A stretch of DNA of 64,000 bases from Callipepla californica brunnescens (lineage: Eukaryota; Chordata; Aves; Galliformes; Odontophoridae): contig JALIRH010000043.1 in assembly GCA_023055505.1 (NCBI GenBank), forward strand, positions 258,001 through 322,000, in the 5' to 3' direction. Of this stretch, positions 34,708 through 45,060 are shown piece by piece. Made by a program: the position numbers and the translations under genes. Each line of letters starts with the position of its first letter. The stretch's first letter is position 1. Below the pieces are notes generated by a model, which saw only the letters and a program-made list of their open reading frames with translations, was not told the origin of the DNA and ran no database searches.

Positions 34708-37019
34708 CTGGAGGAGAGAGGGAGACCGCAGCACAGACAGTCATCACCACTTTGCTGTCAGAGGGAGCACGAGTGTCAGTGTCTTGCTTTCTCCTTCCCT
34801 TGGGAAGCACGCGCTGGAACGCTGCTGGGCTCTGGGAATGGGAGAGGAACAGCCCTGCCCTGAGCAGCATCGCAGATGGACACAGCCAGCACGAAGGGGA
34901 AACCCAGCACCCGCCTCTGGACAAAGTGTCACTCTGTACTGAACTAATCAGTACCAACTGTTGTGACTTCTGCAATGCAGACATTCTGCACCAGAACTCA
35001 TGAAATCAGCTTCAGTAATCCGTACGACTGCAGTCCCCAGAAATCCATCGGACGACACTCAGCTCCCACCGCTCCGTGTGAAGCAGCGGCCACGGGGATG
35101 AAGGTCTGTCACCGCTGCCCAGCATCCCTGGAGCACTCCTAGCAATGCTGGCTCGGTTTTGTGCCTCAATTTGAGGTCCTGAGGAATCCCATAGAAGATA
35201 AAGTGTGAAAATCACACTGCTAATGAATATTTTCCAATTGTGTGTTTGGTCTCCGCTGTCTGGACCAGAAGGGTTACCCTTTTTTCTTAAACTTGCAAAC
35301 AATTGGAGCTGAGAGGGATACAGGGGGAGCCCATACTACACACCCCTGTAAGCAGACATGCACGTGTATGCAGCATGTAACTACATGGAAGAGAACTGCC
35401 TCATTTACCTCAAAGAGCTTCACTCCTGCAAAACTTCAGTTAAAATACACACAACATAAATAATTCATCGGGCTATCAAATGTTTTATGTATCAGGAGTA
35501 CACGATTATACTACAGAAGTGGACAGAGCTCACACGAGCTGAGACTCTGAACTCCCATCCCTGGAAAAAACAATAATAGAAAAAACAATTCCAGATTGAT
35601 GATAAAATCTCAAGCTGGGTACAGCCCCTTCAGGAAGGAAAACCGAAGCGTTCACGCGGGGAGGACACGGAGCTCATGTTCTGTGTGTGTGCATGGGTGC
35701 AGCAGGATGCTGTGTGGGAAGCTGTGAGGCTGCGAGTGCTTCTGACAGCGATGGGTGCGAAAGTGCAGCTCCCACCCGGATCCACTGTGTCTGGTAGCTC
35801 CCAAAGGCAGGACAGAGAGAAGTAAAAAAAACCCAACCCAACAACACAAAAAAAAACCAAACCCAAAGCGCTGAATCGAACTGAAGTCAGCTCAAAAGAA
35901 CCTGAAGGTATTTCAGGATGAGAGGAGAGAGCTCAAACGCTGAAGCTTCACACTGAAACATCAGCTGAGCATTTTTCACCCTGAACTGAAGCTCGAGCAT
36001 CATCTGCTGTATGAAATTTCCACCGAGGTGGAGAGCTGCTCAGGGAACGTCCCCAGAAACTTCTGCTTGTTTGGACAAATCTGGGATGACTTCAGCTGGT
36101 TCCAGGCAAACCTTCTGCACTGCTCACAGGTACCGCCCGCCTGAGTGCACACAATGGGGGACAGAGCACCGAGCAGAGCAGGAGCAGCACCCCAACAGGA
36201 CCAGGACATCCTGACCACAGTTCTGCTGGTGAATGCAGTGGTGGAAATCACACTGCAGACAGTTGCCAGGAGCCAGGAGTCAATAGAGATGATGTGTGAA
36301 AAAATAAATATCTCACCTGCAGCACTTGCTACTGCTTTTACCAACAGAGAATTATGGACTTTTACATTTGCCGGTGTAGATAAAGCTAAAGCAAGGTCCC
36401 AAAGGTGTGTGCACACTATTCCTGCTGACTTTCATTGACAGCTTGAGCTCTTTTGGGCTGCATTAAAGACACAGTGCAGAAGCTACTTACCATGGGTATC
36501 TCTCCCAGAAAAACCTGAGGGTACGAGAGTGGGAGAGGAGAAGGGCAGATGGCCCTGAAGCCAAGGAGATGGAAAGTGCTGAAGATCTGCCTGAGCAAAG
36601 GACTGGAAAACTTTCACCACAATCCATGGCTCAGGAGCACTTTGCACCAATTAAGAGAGGCCCTAACTATTTACCAAGCTTTGATAGCATTTACTGCCCA
36701 AGAAAAACTTCACTCCTTTGCAGTCCTGGAGAGATTAGCTCTTAAAACTCTGCCATAAATCTGAGGCAGCACAGCCTGAGACGTTATTAGAATAACAGTA
36801 CCGGTATCACCAAGTGCACCCAGCAAACAGAAACAGACATCATAACCATATATAAAATAAAGACAGGTATAAAAAAGAAATAAATATCCAGAGGTGAAGC
36901 GGGACAAGAGAACATAACACAACAACGAGAATCTGGATTGAGTACAGGTCAATGAAACAGGAACTGAGTGGAGAGAAGTGTTTGGAGAGTGGGTGAGTGA
37001 GTGGTGGGGGGGGTCTTAC
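34708..37019 (-). other. PTPRS: PTPRS intron between meA6 and Ig2 second half
   Basis: A 2.3-kb intron, GTAAGA to CTCCTCCAG. AT-rich stretches at 35,440-35,600 and 36,790-36,960; no exon or known repeat seen. Confidence 0.8.
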
Positions 37020-37037
37020 CTCGGATCGGTGTACCTT
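37020..37037 (-). CDS. PTPRS: PTPRS microexon meA6 (18 nt, EGTPIR)
   Basis: An 18-nt exon, AAGGTACACCGATCCGAG, with acceptor CCTTTGCAG and donor GTAAGA. Phase 1 in and out: G|AA GGT ACA CCG ATC CGA G| reads E-G-T-P-I-R. It corresponds to the six-residue part of mini-exon A, which is ESTPIR in mammalian PTPRS and GGTPIR in PTPRD as remembered, so this peptide is intermediate. It lies between the meA3 microexon and the second half of Ig2. A UGC directly precedes the acceptor AG, a feature often seen upstream of SRRM4-dependent neural microexons; that regulatory link is inference. Confidence 0.93.
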
Positions 37038-38205
37038 CTGCAAAGGAAACAAAGAAAAGAAGTGAAAAGACTGCAAAACCCCAAACACCTGGATTGCCTG
37101 TGGGAAAAGGACCTGAGTCAAGGAAGACAGTTCCCAGTAGGAAACTTCCTGTACTATCTCACCTTAAATTAGAGGGACAGACTGAAGAGGGTTCGGGTAC
37201 TCAAGGTGGGGATGCCCTTATTAAAGCAGTCCAATTCAGCTGGCTGTTTACAGAGCCTCCGTGGCACTTATCTTGAAAAGTCTTTGAGACTAGCTCCATT
37301 TTGCTGGCAAGAATGGAAATAAAGTCTTCAAGCTCTCTTCAAGCTAACATTACTGCTTGTTATTTGCAGAACATGTGATGAACCTGCACATCTTCATCAC
37401 TCTCGGGGAAGGGGGTCAGCATTATGCTGGCGTTAGCCAAGTCAGGGAAAGGACATCCAGGTACCGTGCATCACATTTAGAGTTGCAGGTTTGATCCCAG
37501 CTCTGCCAGCAAATTCCCAGTTCCAAACTTAAGCTTTTGGCACAGATGTGCGAGGAATTCAATGCGTGTCCTTATCAGGACCTTCAGTTATCCTTCAGTG
37601 GCTCAGCACACAGATTGAAGCCAGATGCTCCGCATTAAATAAAGTTGTGCTGCTGCACGAGTGCAAGGGGTACTCATGCCACTGTTCTAGAAGCATCGCT
37701 AACACCAGGGTGGGAGAGGGTATTTTTTGGAGAGAAGAGCCCTGCTCTGCTTGCCTGCTGACTGCATCCCTTGGGTTATTCGTAGTCAAACCCCCTCCAG
37801 TTGTCTCTAGTGCCTGACATGAGTGCTCTGCCTAGGCAGGTCTCACACATGAGAGGAGGTGACTTTGTGGCTGTGAACCCCACCGCAGCCCAGGTGGCAG
37901 CAAAACCACTGAACCCCTGTTTGACCTCTGCAGGTCGAAACCATCTTCCTTTGAAAACACGGCAGGTCCTTTTGCTCACAGCAGCATTCAAACTTGTCAC
38001 ACAGCTTATTCAAAAAGGGAGGTTGATTGCTTTGTTTTTTTACCCCAATCCTGAGAACAGGGCAGGTTCCGCAGCTCCAAATATTGCCTCTTATTTGGGA
38101 AAAGCGCAGGAGTTTCTCTGTAACAGTGACACTGCTGTCATTCTGCAGCCAGGGCTGTGCGTGGCTGGACAAACAGCAGCCTGCACGCTCCCCTCTCCCC
38201 CAGCG

Positions 38206-38330
38206 AGAATTACGATCCCCTCTGCAGATGGGGAAACTGAGGCTGAGGTGGAGCAACGTGCCCGTGGTGACAGAGGAGGTGTGTGGCAGAGGCAGAGGAG
38301 CACAGGCCTTCCCGTGTCAGCTGCCTTAGC
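38206..38330 (+). mobile_element. MIR-like SINE remnant
   Basis: The stretch GCAGATGGGGAAACTGAGGC, then GTGGAGCAACGTGCCCGTGG and TGACAGAGG, follows the conserved core of MIR (CORE-SINE) elements: 'ttacagatgaggaaactgaggc … taagtgacttgcccaaggtcacacagc'. The preceding AATTACGATCCCC also fits. It is an ancient amniote-type repeat. Recognition is by eye. Confidence 0.6.
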
Positions 38331-40446
38331 CACAGCCCTCCCCGCAGCGCTCAGCCCTGCTCGTCCTCCTTGTGCTGCGGTTCAGTCCTCCATTGTCAGG
38401 ATAGGAGGTAAAAATGTACAGGTACTGATTACAGTTCATCTTTATTTTTCAAAGGAGATGAGGGAAGAGAGGTATTATAGTGTTAGGGTATTAGATTCCA
38501 GGTATACTTGGCTTCTAGTTAAGAGGTTAGGTTATTTGCTAGAGAAAAGTTAGCATCTAGTTAGGGTTAGGAACTAGCTAAGGTTAATAAAGCAGGCTGG
38601 TTAGCTATCAGGACAAAGGTTGGAGAGACAGCGCTTGAAAGAGAAAGAGGTGGGGGAGCGTGAACTTGGGCAGATCTCCACACAGGAGACAGCAGGAAGG
38701 TCTGAAAAAGCGAGAGACAAAGCAGCAAAGGGTTATAGTTCAACTCAGTGGAAATAAAAACAGCCTCCAATCCTTCTGTCTCAGAACTGGAGCGAAAATC
38801 TGCCATCTGTGGCACAAATCTGGAACAAGGCTAATGGGAAGCGGGTAGAGAGGGGAAGAGCCCCCAGCACCACCCACTGCTATACACTTCTGTTGGCCTT
38901 GGCCAGGCTTGGCAGCTTCCTGCAAAGGCACACGGCAACGGACAGCAGAATCGTGCTGGAAGTCTGAGCTGTGTAGCAGACAAGAGGCAGTGGCAGCAGC
39001 TGCCCTGTGTTACTGCAGCCTGGTTACTCCCTGCTCTGTCTGAACGCCGGCACTGTCCCTGCACACAGGCTGCTGGCAGCTCCTGGAGAGCAAGGTGAGC
39101 CAAGCAGTGCTGCCCCAGTGCCTCCAACTCTGACTGTGGCATTTGGGACACAGAGGTGAGGCGCAAAACATGTCTTATAAGGCGGCCCACACCTGGGACA
39201 GAGGTGTCAGAATTTGAACCAAAACGAGATCAACTATCTCGCAAGGGAAGAATGGTAGTTTAGATGGTGGCAGGGACACAGATGGTAGATTTTCACTACT
39301 GGAGTTTCACATCTAACCAGCTTCATACTCAATTTTGGGGAGCAGGATGAGGCTAGGAGGGGATCAGGGCAGGATAAGAGCACCAGCTCTGCAGGAAAAC
39401 CAAAGGAGGAAGAGCTCCCATGGATGCTGACCTCCCAGCTGCAAAGTTGGTTATGCAAAATATTCACAGTGCCTTCTGCAGCCCCATAGGAACAGGAAAT
39501 CTGTTCGTTTAGGAAAAATGTTAAGGCTGCACAAGCCCAGCCAGCCAGCATGGCACTGAGCAGCAGAGGGAAGGGCACCCGGCCCTGGGCCCGAGATGGT
39601 GCCAGGCAGACCGCCATGCGCAGGCGTCTCCCTCGGACACAGGACGGGATCTGCTCTTCCACCATCCCTTTCTCTGCCTCTTCCCACACAGCAAGCTGCC
39701 TACGATTCTCTAAGCCTTCAAAACAGGGAGAGGAGGAAAGCCACCATTGCCATGGTAATGACAGAAAACACATCCCCACCTTCTGTCAGACCACGTGTGA
39801 GAACATGTGTGTGTGCTATGCTGCTCTCCCGAGGGCTGGGGGAGCTTTCTGTTCTAAACAAGCAAGCAGTCATATCAGGGGTCTTCTGCAGCTCCAAAGT
39901 GCTGGACCCTGCGTGACGGCTGCAACTGCTACGTCTCTAACAATGAAAGGGGCTCAGCACTGTGATGTGATCTGTGATGTGTGTGGAGGGGATGCTTTTC
40001 CAACCCGCGACAAACTGCTCCAATTTGGAATCTGCACCCTCACCTCTCCCTTCCAGAAACGCCAATAACTCCGTTAGATGTGAAACTCCGAGACGTCCTG
40101 CACGAGTGAACACCATGGCCACAGCTCCAGGGCACAAGCTGTCGTGTGTTTGGGGAATTCCAGGACAACTGTTGCTAAGTTACAAAAACACCCTGTCCAA
40201 TGTTAGATGTTAGGAGGTTTGTATTTAGCTGTTATCTCTTTATACAGATAAATTAATTAGGATTATTATTATTCTTTTTGTAGCCTGCAATACCCCTGCA
40301 GAAATTCATTAAGAGGGCAGAAGATTCCTACTGAAAGAGTTAGTAGAAGAAATGCATAGCATGCCTCTCAGAAAGCTGTTACAAAGGAATTAGTGTCAAG
40401 GTAAGGGTTACAAGTCTGGACATTAGCAGGTTTGGGGATTTCGTTT

Positions 40447-40492
40447 AGCTTTTTTTTTATTTGTTTGTTTTTGTGTTGTTTTTTTTTTTAAT
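40447..40492. repeat. T-rich tract beside meA3
   Basis: T-runs broken by TTTGTTTGTTTTTGTG. In the transcript it is an A-rich block 14-60 nt downstream of the meA3 donor. Confidence 0.85.
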
Positions 40493-40505
40493 TGAACAAA
40501 CTTAC

Positions 40506-40514
40506 CAAAGGTCT
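40506..40514 (-). CDS. PTPRS: PTPRS microexon meA3 (9 nt, adds ETF to Ig2)
   Basis: A nine-nucleotide exon, AGACCTTTG, between acceptor ACATTCAG and a consensus donor GTAAGT. A long pyrimidine tract lies just upstream on the minus strand. Phase is 1 in and 1 out, so G|AG ACC TTT G| gives E-T-F and leaves the frame intact whether used or skipped. The position between the two Ig2 exons, and the peptide, match the N-terminal third of mammalian PTPRS mini-exon A (ETF followed by ESTPIR). Combined with the 18-nt exon downstream it yields ETF-EGTPIR. Family knowledge: meA variants tune binding of Ig2 to postsynaptic partners. This is inferred from sequence and position, without transcript data. Confidence 0.9.
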
Positions 40515-43459
40515 CTGAATGTAAAAAAGTAGTGACAAAAAGACAAAAAAGAAAAAAAAATTAAGTTTGTTAGAGCCACTTATTCAGAAAGCAGAAGAAA
40601 ACAGACAAGACACAAAAGGTTTTAGGGCTCCCACCAGGTAAGGAGCACTGCCTCCCGCTGTCCCCCCTAGCTGGCACGGCTGAGCAAAGGACATCAGCTC
40701 CTGCTCAGCCTCGGCCACCAGCACCCACCTGCCGTCCACCACCGGACCCCTCACCCGCACACACAGTCCAGGGTGCTCAGGTGGAGGTGCTGGTGTAGGA
40801 CTAAGGGAAGCTCTTCCCCATTTTTCTTTGACTTACAATTCAGCTTTTTATTCCATCCAAATGATCAAATGTTAAAGGACTCTTTGGAAGGAGGGCCTGG
40901 AGATGGAGGGAGGAGGAACGGCTGCAGGGAAGCTGTGCTCTGAACACCAGCACCTGTTTCTCAGTTACACTGCAGACCCTGAACACAAACGGGTCCGGGG
41001 ATGATGTAAATACAACGGCCACAGCCTCAGAGGTCCATTTACATCACAGTGAAGCATTAGGATGTTTTAACATAAACGAGAACTAAATCTGGACACCGCC
41101 ACCCAACTCCACAGAGCTCTGTGTATCACATTTCACTTCTACCTTTTAATGAGCTAATTTGCATGTCTGCCACTAACTCCTGTACCAATACAAATCCAGG
41201 CCTTAGCACCTTCCCTACTTAACACCCTCTAATAGCATGCCATGGATGCTATCCTCTGTGAGGCTGAACTGGTGTGGCTGTCCTGTCCCGCTGCACGTCC
41301 CAGTCCCCATCTCTATCAGGGAGCAATGCACAGCCAAGTCTGCAGAGACAGCACGGCTGCTGGCTCCTGCACTGAGTCTGTCAGCACCTCTGCAGGGACA
41401 AAGCTGTGATTGGGGACAGGGGCCGCTCCTCCTCCCTGCGCTCCCCTCACAGAGGGTTTGCCCAGCACCCATCAGTCGGCTGCAACTCAACTTCCCTGAG
41501 GTTGGGTTGGAGTCACACTGCTGACCTGTGTGAGAAAGACACCGAAGCTCATTACCAGTGTCCCAAAGCATCCAGTGCTCTAATGTGTGCCAGTGCTACA
41601 CTTTTGGCAGCAAGGCTTGTTTTCTGCAATGGTAAATGTATTAAATTAAGTCCTGACAGCACTCTCATCATCAAATGTACACTTGAAATCTCCTTAGCCT
41701 TGGTGTGGATGACCCTGAGGTTAATGTTTTCCACTTTCATAGGCCTCTGCATCACAGAACATGCAAGTTTTGGACAGCCCTACAAGTACATGAAATAGGA
41801 CGAGGAATCAGAACCTTGGCTTTCATTCCCTCAGTGTGACCACCTGCACTCCCTTTCACAGAAGCAACAGGTTTCTGCCCCAGAGGACAACGGGGATGCT
41901 TCGCCAGTTCACTAATTCAAAGAAGCTGTAAATGAGATTAATTTTCAGCAGGCATCCTCAGATTTATCAGAAAGGTCATGGGTTCCCTCAGAGGCAAACC
42001 AATTCACTGCAATAAGAACGCAGCACTCAGGTGGCTTTAAGGAAAACATCAGATCAAAACCAGTTAAGGAGTATAAAGGCATTCTAGCAAGATGATAAAT
42101 GTATTAAAAATAATCTGCCTGTGCATTACTCACACTTCAGCTCATGGTCACAGAGCATGATATAATTCTAGTTTACCTCTCATTATTTATGCTGAGTGAT
42201 TTTTTTTATTTGCATTTGACTCAGCTGTTACAATAAAACAGAGAGGTCAATCTCATCTGTGTTTGTGGGATTCACCAATCCATTCTAATTCGAACAAAGC
42301 AGCTTAAATATCTGCCTGTTAGTTTGCTTCACTGAATGAGGAAGCATTTGTGCAGGTGTATAAAAGCCACACCGAGCTGGAACTATGCTGAGCCAAACCA
42401 GAGGCTGCAGAATAAAACACGTTCACATATTTTGCTGGGTCTGGTGACAGAGGCACGTCTTCCCCAGGAGGGGTCACCACGTCGGTCCAGGCAGTGCTTC
42501 CTGGGCTAGTTCTTTCAGAATGCAGAACTTCCATGCCACGTTTCGTAACTGCAGTTATCAGCGAGAAAACGGGGTGGGTTTTGTGTGGTTTTTCTTTTAA
42601 GGTGAGAAATGGCTTTATCAGAAGCATTCAGAAATAAATCCACCTGTGCCCTCCTTGCATGCGTGCACATCCACACTCGCACTGTGAACCAGGAAATTTA
42701 ACAACTACACCAACAGCTCCTGAAACATGGACGGTAGGAGATGTCACGTTGACACACAAAAACAACAAACATAAACAAAAGAGACAGATGGACAAGCAGA
42801 TGGGGAAAGACGAGAACTGACAAGAGCCACGGAGCTGGGGTACATCTGCTTACGGAGATCCACTCCACTGCACTGCCACTGAGCACTGAGGGGTCACTCA
42901 GGAATGCTCACAACTGCTCTCCAGCAATGACTGCAGGGACGTGATGCCAGAGAGATCCTGCAAGGGCTGCTCTGCATTCCAGCTCTGACAGGCTCCACTT
43001 ACACCAACGGGATCCTGCTTCTGCAGTACGAGGCTGCCTCAGCTGCACCTCACACCAGGTGTGCGTGGCCTGACATGCTGTCCTGTAGTGGTTCTTTCCC
43101 CAGCTCCCGGTCTGAGGAGGAAACCCACAGCACCCGTCCCATCTCCGATGTCCCCTAGCTGCAATAACATCATTACTGAGGCGAGCAGACTAGTTACAGC
43201 ATCTCCTGAAGGAGAAGCAGCTTCCCTCTGTGCTTTCCCTTATAACAGGGAAGGGCAGGAAGATGGGGTGCAGGGGAAAACACCCCAGTCATTTCCTGGG
43301 TAAGAATGTGAATCCCGAAAGTGAATAAAATCAAATGACCCAATCCACACCAGTGAGGGTGACGTTTATGGGCCCCCTACTCTGCTTCAGAAACCTCTGA
43401 GCATTCCCTTCACAACTGTATCCAGGTCGCGATTCTCTGATCTCACACAGAGACCTCAC
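40515..43459 (-). other. PTPRS: PTPRS intron between Ig2 first half and meA3
   Basis: A 2.9-kb intron. Next to meA3 is a strong pyrimidine tract. An AT-rich, non-repetitive stretch at 41,920-42,330 is a candidate conserved element. Confidence 0.8.
41920..42330. promoter_or_regulatory. Candidate conserved non-coding element
   Basis: About 400 nt of AT-rich, complex sequence without repeats, with TTTATTTGCATTTGACTCAG, TAATTCTAG and CAGCTGTTACAATAAAA motifs typical of developmental enhancers (octamer-like ATTTGCAT, E-box CAGCTG). The call is by texture only. Confidence 0.3.
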
Positions 43460-43648
43460 CTGATCTCAGCTGCTTTATTCTCCCGTTGCTCGTGCTCGGG
43501 TCGACAGGCAGGAAATCTTTAAACCAAGTGATCTCTGGGTCTGGGTTCCCACTGGCTGCACAGAGCATCGTGGCTGTTCGTGTCCGCTCCACCACTTTCA
43601 GCTGAGGCCCCATGTCAATGTTTGGGAAGCCGGGAGGTAACTGGTCCT
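43460..43648 (-). CDS. PTPRS: PTPRS exon: Ig domain 2, first half
   Basis: A 189-nt exon. The acceptor is TCTCCCACCAG|AGGACC and the donor ATCAG|GTGAGG; it starts and ends in phase 1. It encodes [20 protein letters not shown] through NGRIKQLRS. The Ig2 cysteine is in [16 protein letters not shown]. Ig1 and Ig2 pack as a rigid V-shaped unit in LAR-family receptors. The exon ends exactly where the alternative meA peptide enters Ig2 in the family, and two microexons (9 and 18 nt) follow in the next introns before the second half of the domain. If both are skipped the join reads R-S-G-G-L-Q. Confidence 0.96.
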
Positions 43649-44789
43649 CTGGTGGGAGAGAAAAAACAAAGTGGTTACACACACAGCAAGGCGTATGAAA
43701 ACACATCACACAGTAAAGTTCAGCCCCTGTCCATTACGTGCGACTATCCTGATGCCCCACAAGTAAAGTTTGACAGTTACATACAATATCTGAGTCTAAA
43801 AAGCTTTGGGGCAAAGGTGTATCACCTCAGAGTCTCTCCAGGTCTTGCAGTGCTCCCATCCCTGGTAAGGACTTGCACATATTGTTCCTGCAGCAGAAGC
43901 TGTGCATGCACATGGCACAGATCCCCGCATCGCAGAGTACAGCACATACAGTCACATCTGAAAGGAATAACTCCTCCTTCCCCTCCAAACCCCACAGTGC
44001 AAAACAAACTGCACGAGAGGAGTAATGAAAGTGACTATGTGAAAAGGAATGTCAAAAACACAGTGGAAACAAGGAGGGAAAGGAGACGAAAATATCATCC
44101 AGCTGCAGTCACCAGAGGGGACACACAGCAACAATGAGCCAAGTGCTGTCAGGCAGGGTGTGATGTTCAGCTTCCCCTGGGTGCTGCTGCCCCAGAAGGA
44201 GAGGGACGAGGCACCAGAACCACACAGCCTGGCTCAGCAGTCTCCTGCTTCCACTCAGTCCCACCCTCACCTCCACTAATGAGTGCGAGGAGGGCAATCC
44301 TAACCAGTGTTGACTAATCTGTGAGAACTAATACAAAACACTAGTGCTTCCCCCATAATCTCTGTCATGACCTCCCAACTTAAGTGGGAAAGAGCTGTTT
44401 CATGCTGGCTGGCCCAGCTCGGCAGCATGCCTCTTTGTCCATCTTTGAGGCAGGGCAGCATGGAAGGAGGATTTGTGCACCAGGGAAGAGATGTTACAGG
44501 GACGCTGTCATTTCAAATGAGGCACGTTAAGGAATCACAGACTTGGGAACCTATGGCGTCAAATCCATCCCCAAAACAGGCGAGGTCTCACTTCACCAGG
44601 CTGTGCTAGGGCTTTGCAGGAGCCTCCAAACAGCATCTGCTCTTGCAGATCATGTGTGCTGCAAAAGCTCAGCCCCTCCCAGGAGGGAGCTCAGGGCTGG
44701 AGGGCTCGGGGAATTGCTTCGCCTTCGCTCGGCTTTCAGCCTGGCTTTTAACGTCCTCTCTTCCCTTCTCCTATTTAACCAGGCGGTGG

Positions 44790-45060
44790 TGTGTTGTTAA
44801 GGAGCTGCAGAGCTGCTGCCGCATTGGCTGCGGATGACATCATTATTGATTACTGCTTTTATCCTGCTCCCTGGCGATACTGTTCCACCTGGCTCAGACC
44901 CACGCCCGTTCATTTCATGAACCAATTAATCCGCAGTGTGTGCGTGTGTGTGCGTGTGCATGTGTGTTGGGGGAGGCCTGGTACAACTACTACTGCCGAG
45001 TGCTTCTAATTAAACAAAAATGTTAATCTTGCAGCACATTGTGCAGAATTCCTCTGAGTT
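44790..45060. promoter_or_regulatory. Candidate conserved non-coding element
   Basis: Complex sequence with TGACATCATTATTGATTACT (CRE/AP-1-like and homeodomain-like words) and CCAATTAATCCG. No ORF explains it. The call is by texture only. Confidence 0.3.
44935..44970. repeat. (GT)n-type microsatellite
   Basis: GTGTGTGCGTGTGTGTGCGT followed by GTGCATGTGTGTTGG. Confidence 0.9.

Larger units (their letters stand above)
37038..40505 (-). other. PTPRS: PTPRS intron between meA3 and meA6
   Basis: A 3.5-kb intron. It holds a MIR-like SINE remnant (38,206-38,330), a TTAG-rich stretch (38,480-38,590) and a T-rich block at 40,447-40,492 immediately downstream of meA3 on the transcript. Confidence 0.8.

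Noticed and set aside
37447..37510. tRNA-like B box (GGTTTGATCCC) as a tRNA gene or SINE head
   Set aside because: No A box at proper spacing, no cloverleaf and no terminator; at most a decayed MIR head.
37801..38553. 250-codon plus-strand ORF
   Set aside because: It runs through the MIR-like remnant and the TTAG-rich stretch; no conserved domain and no splice context.
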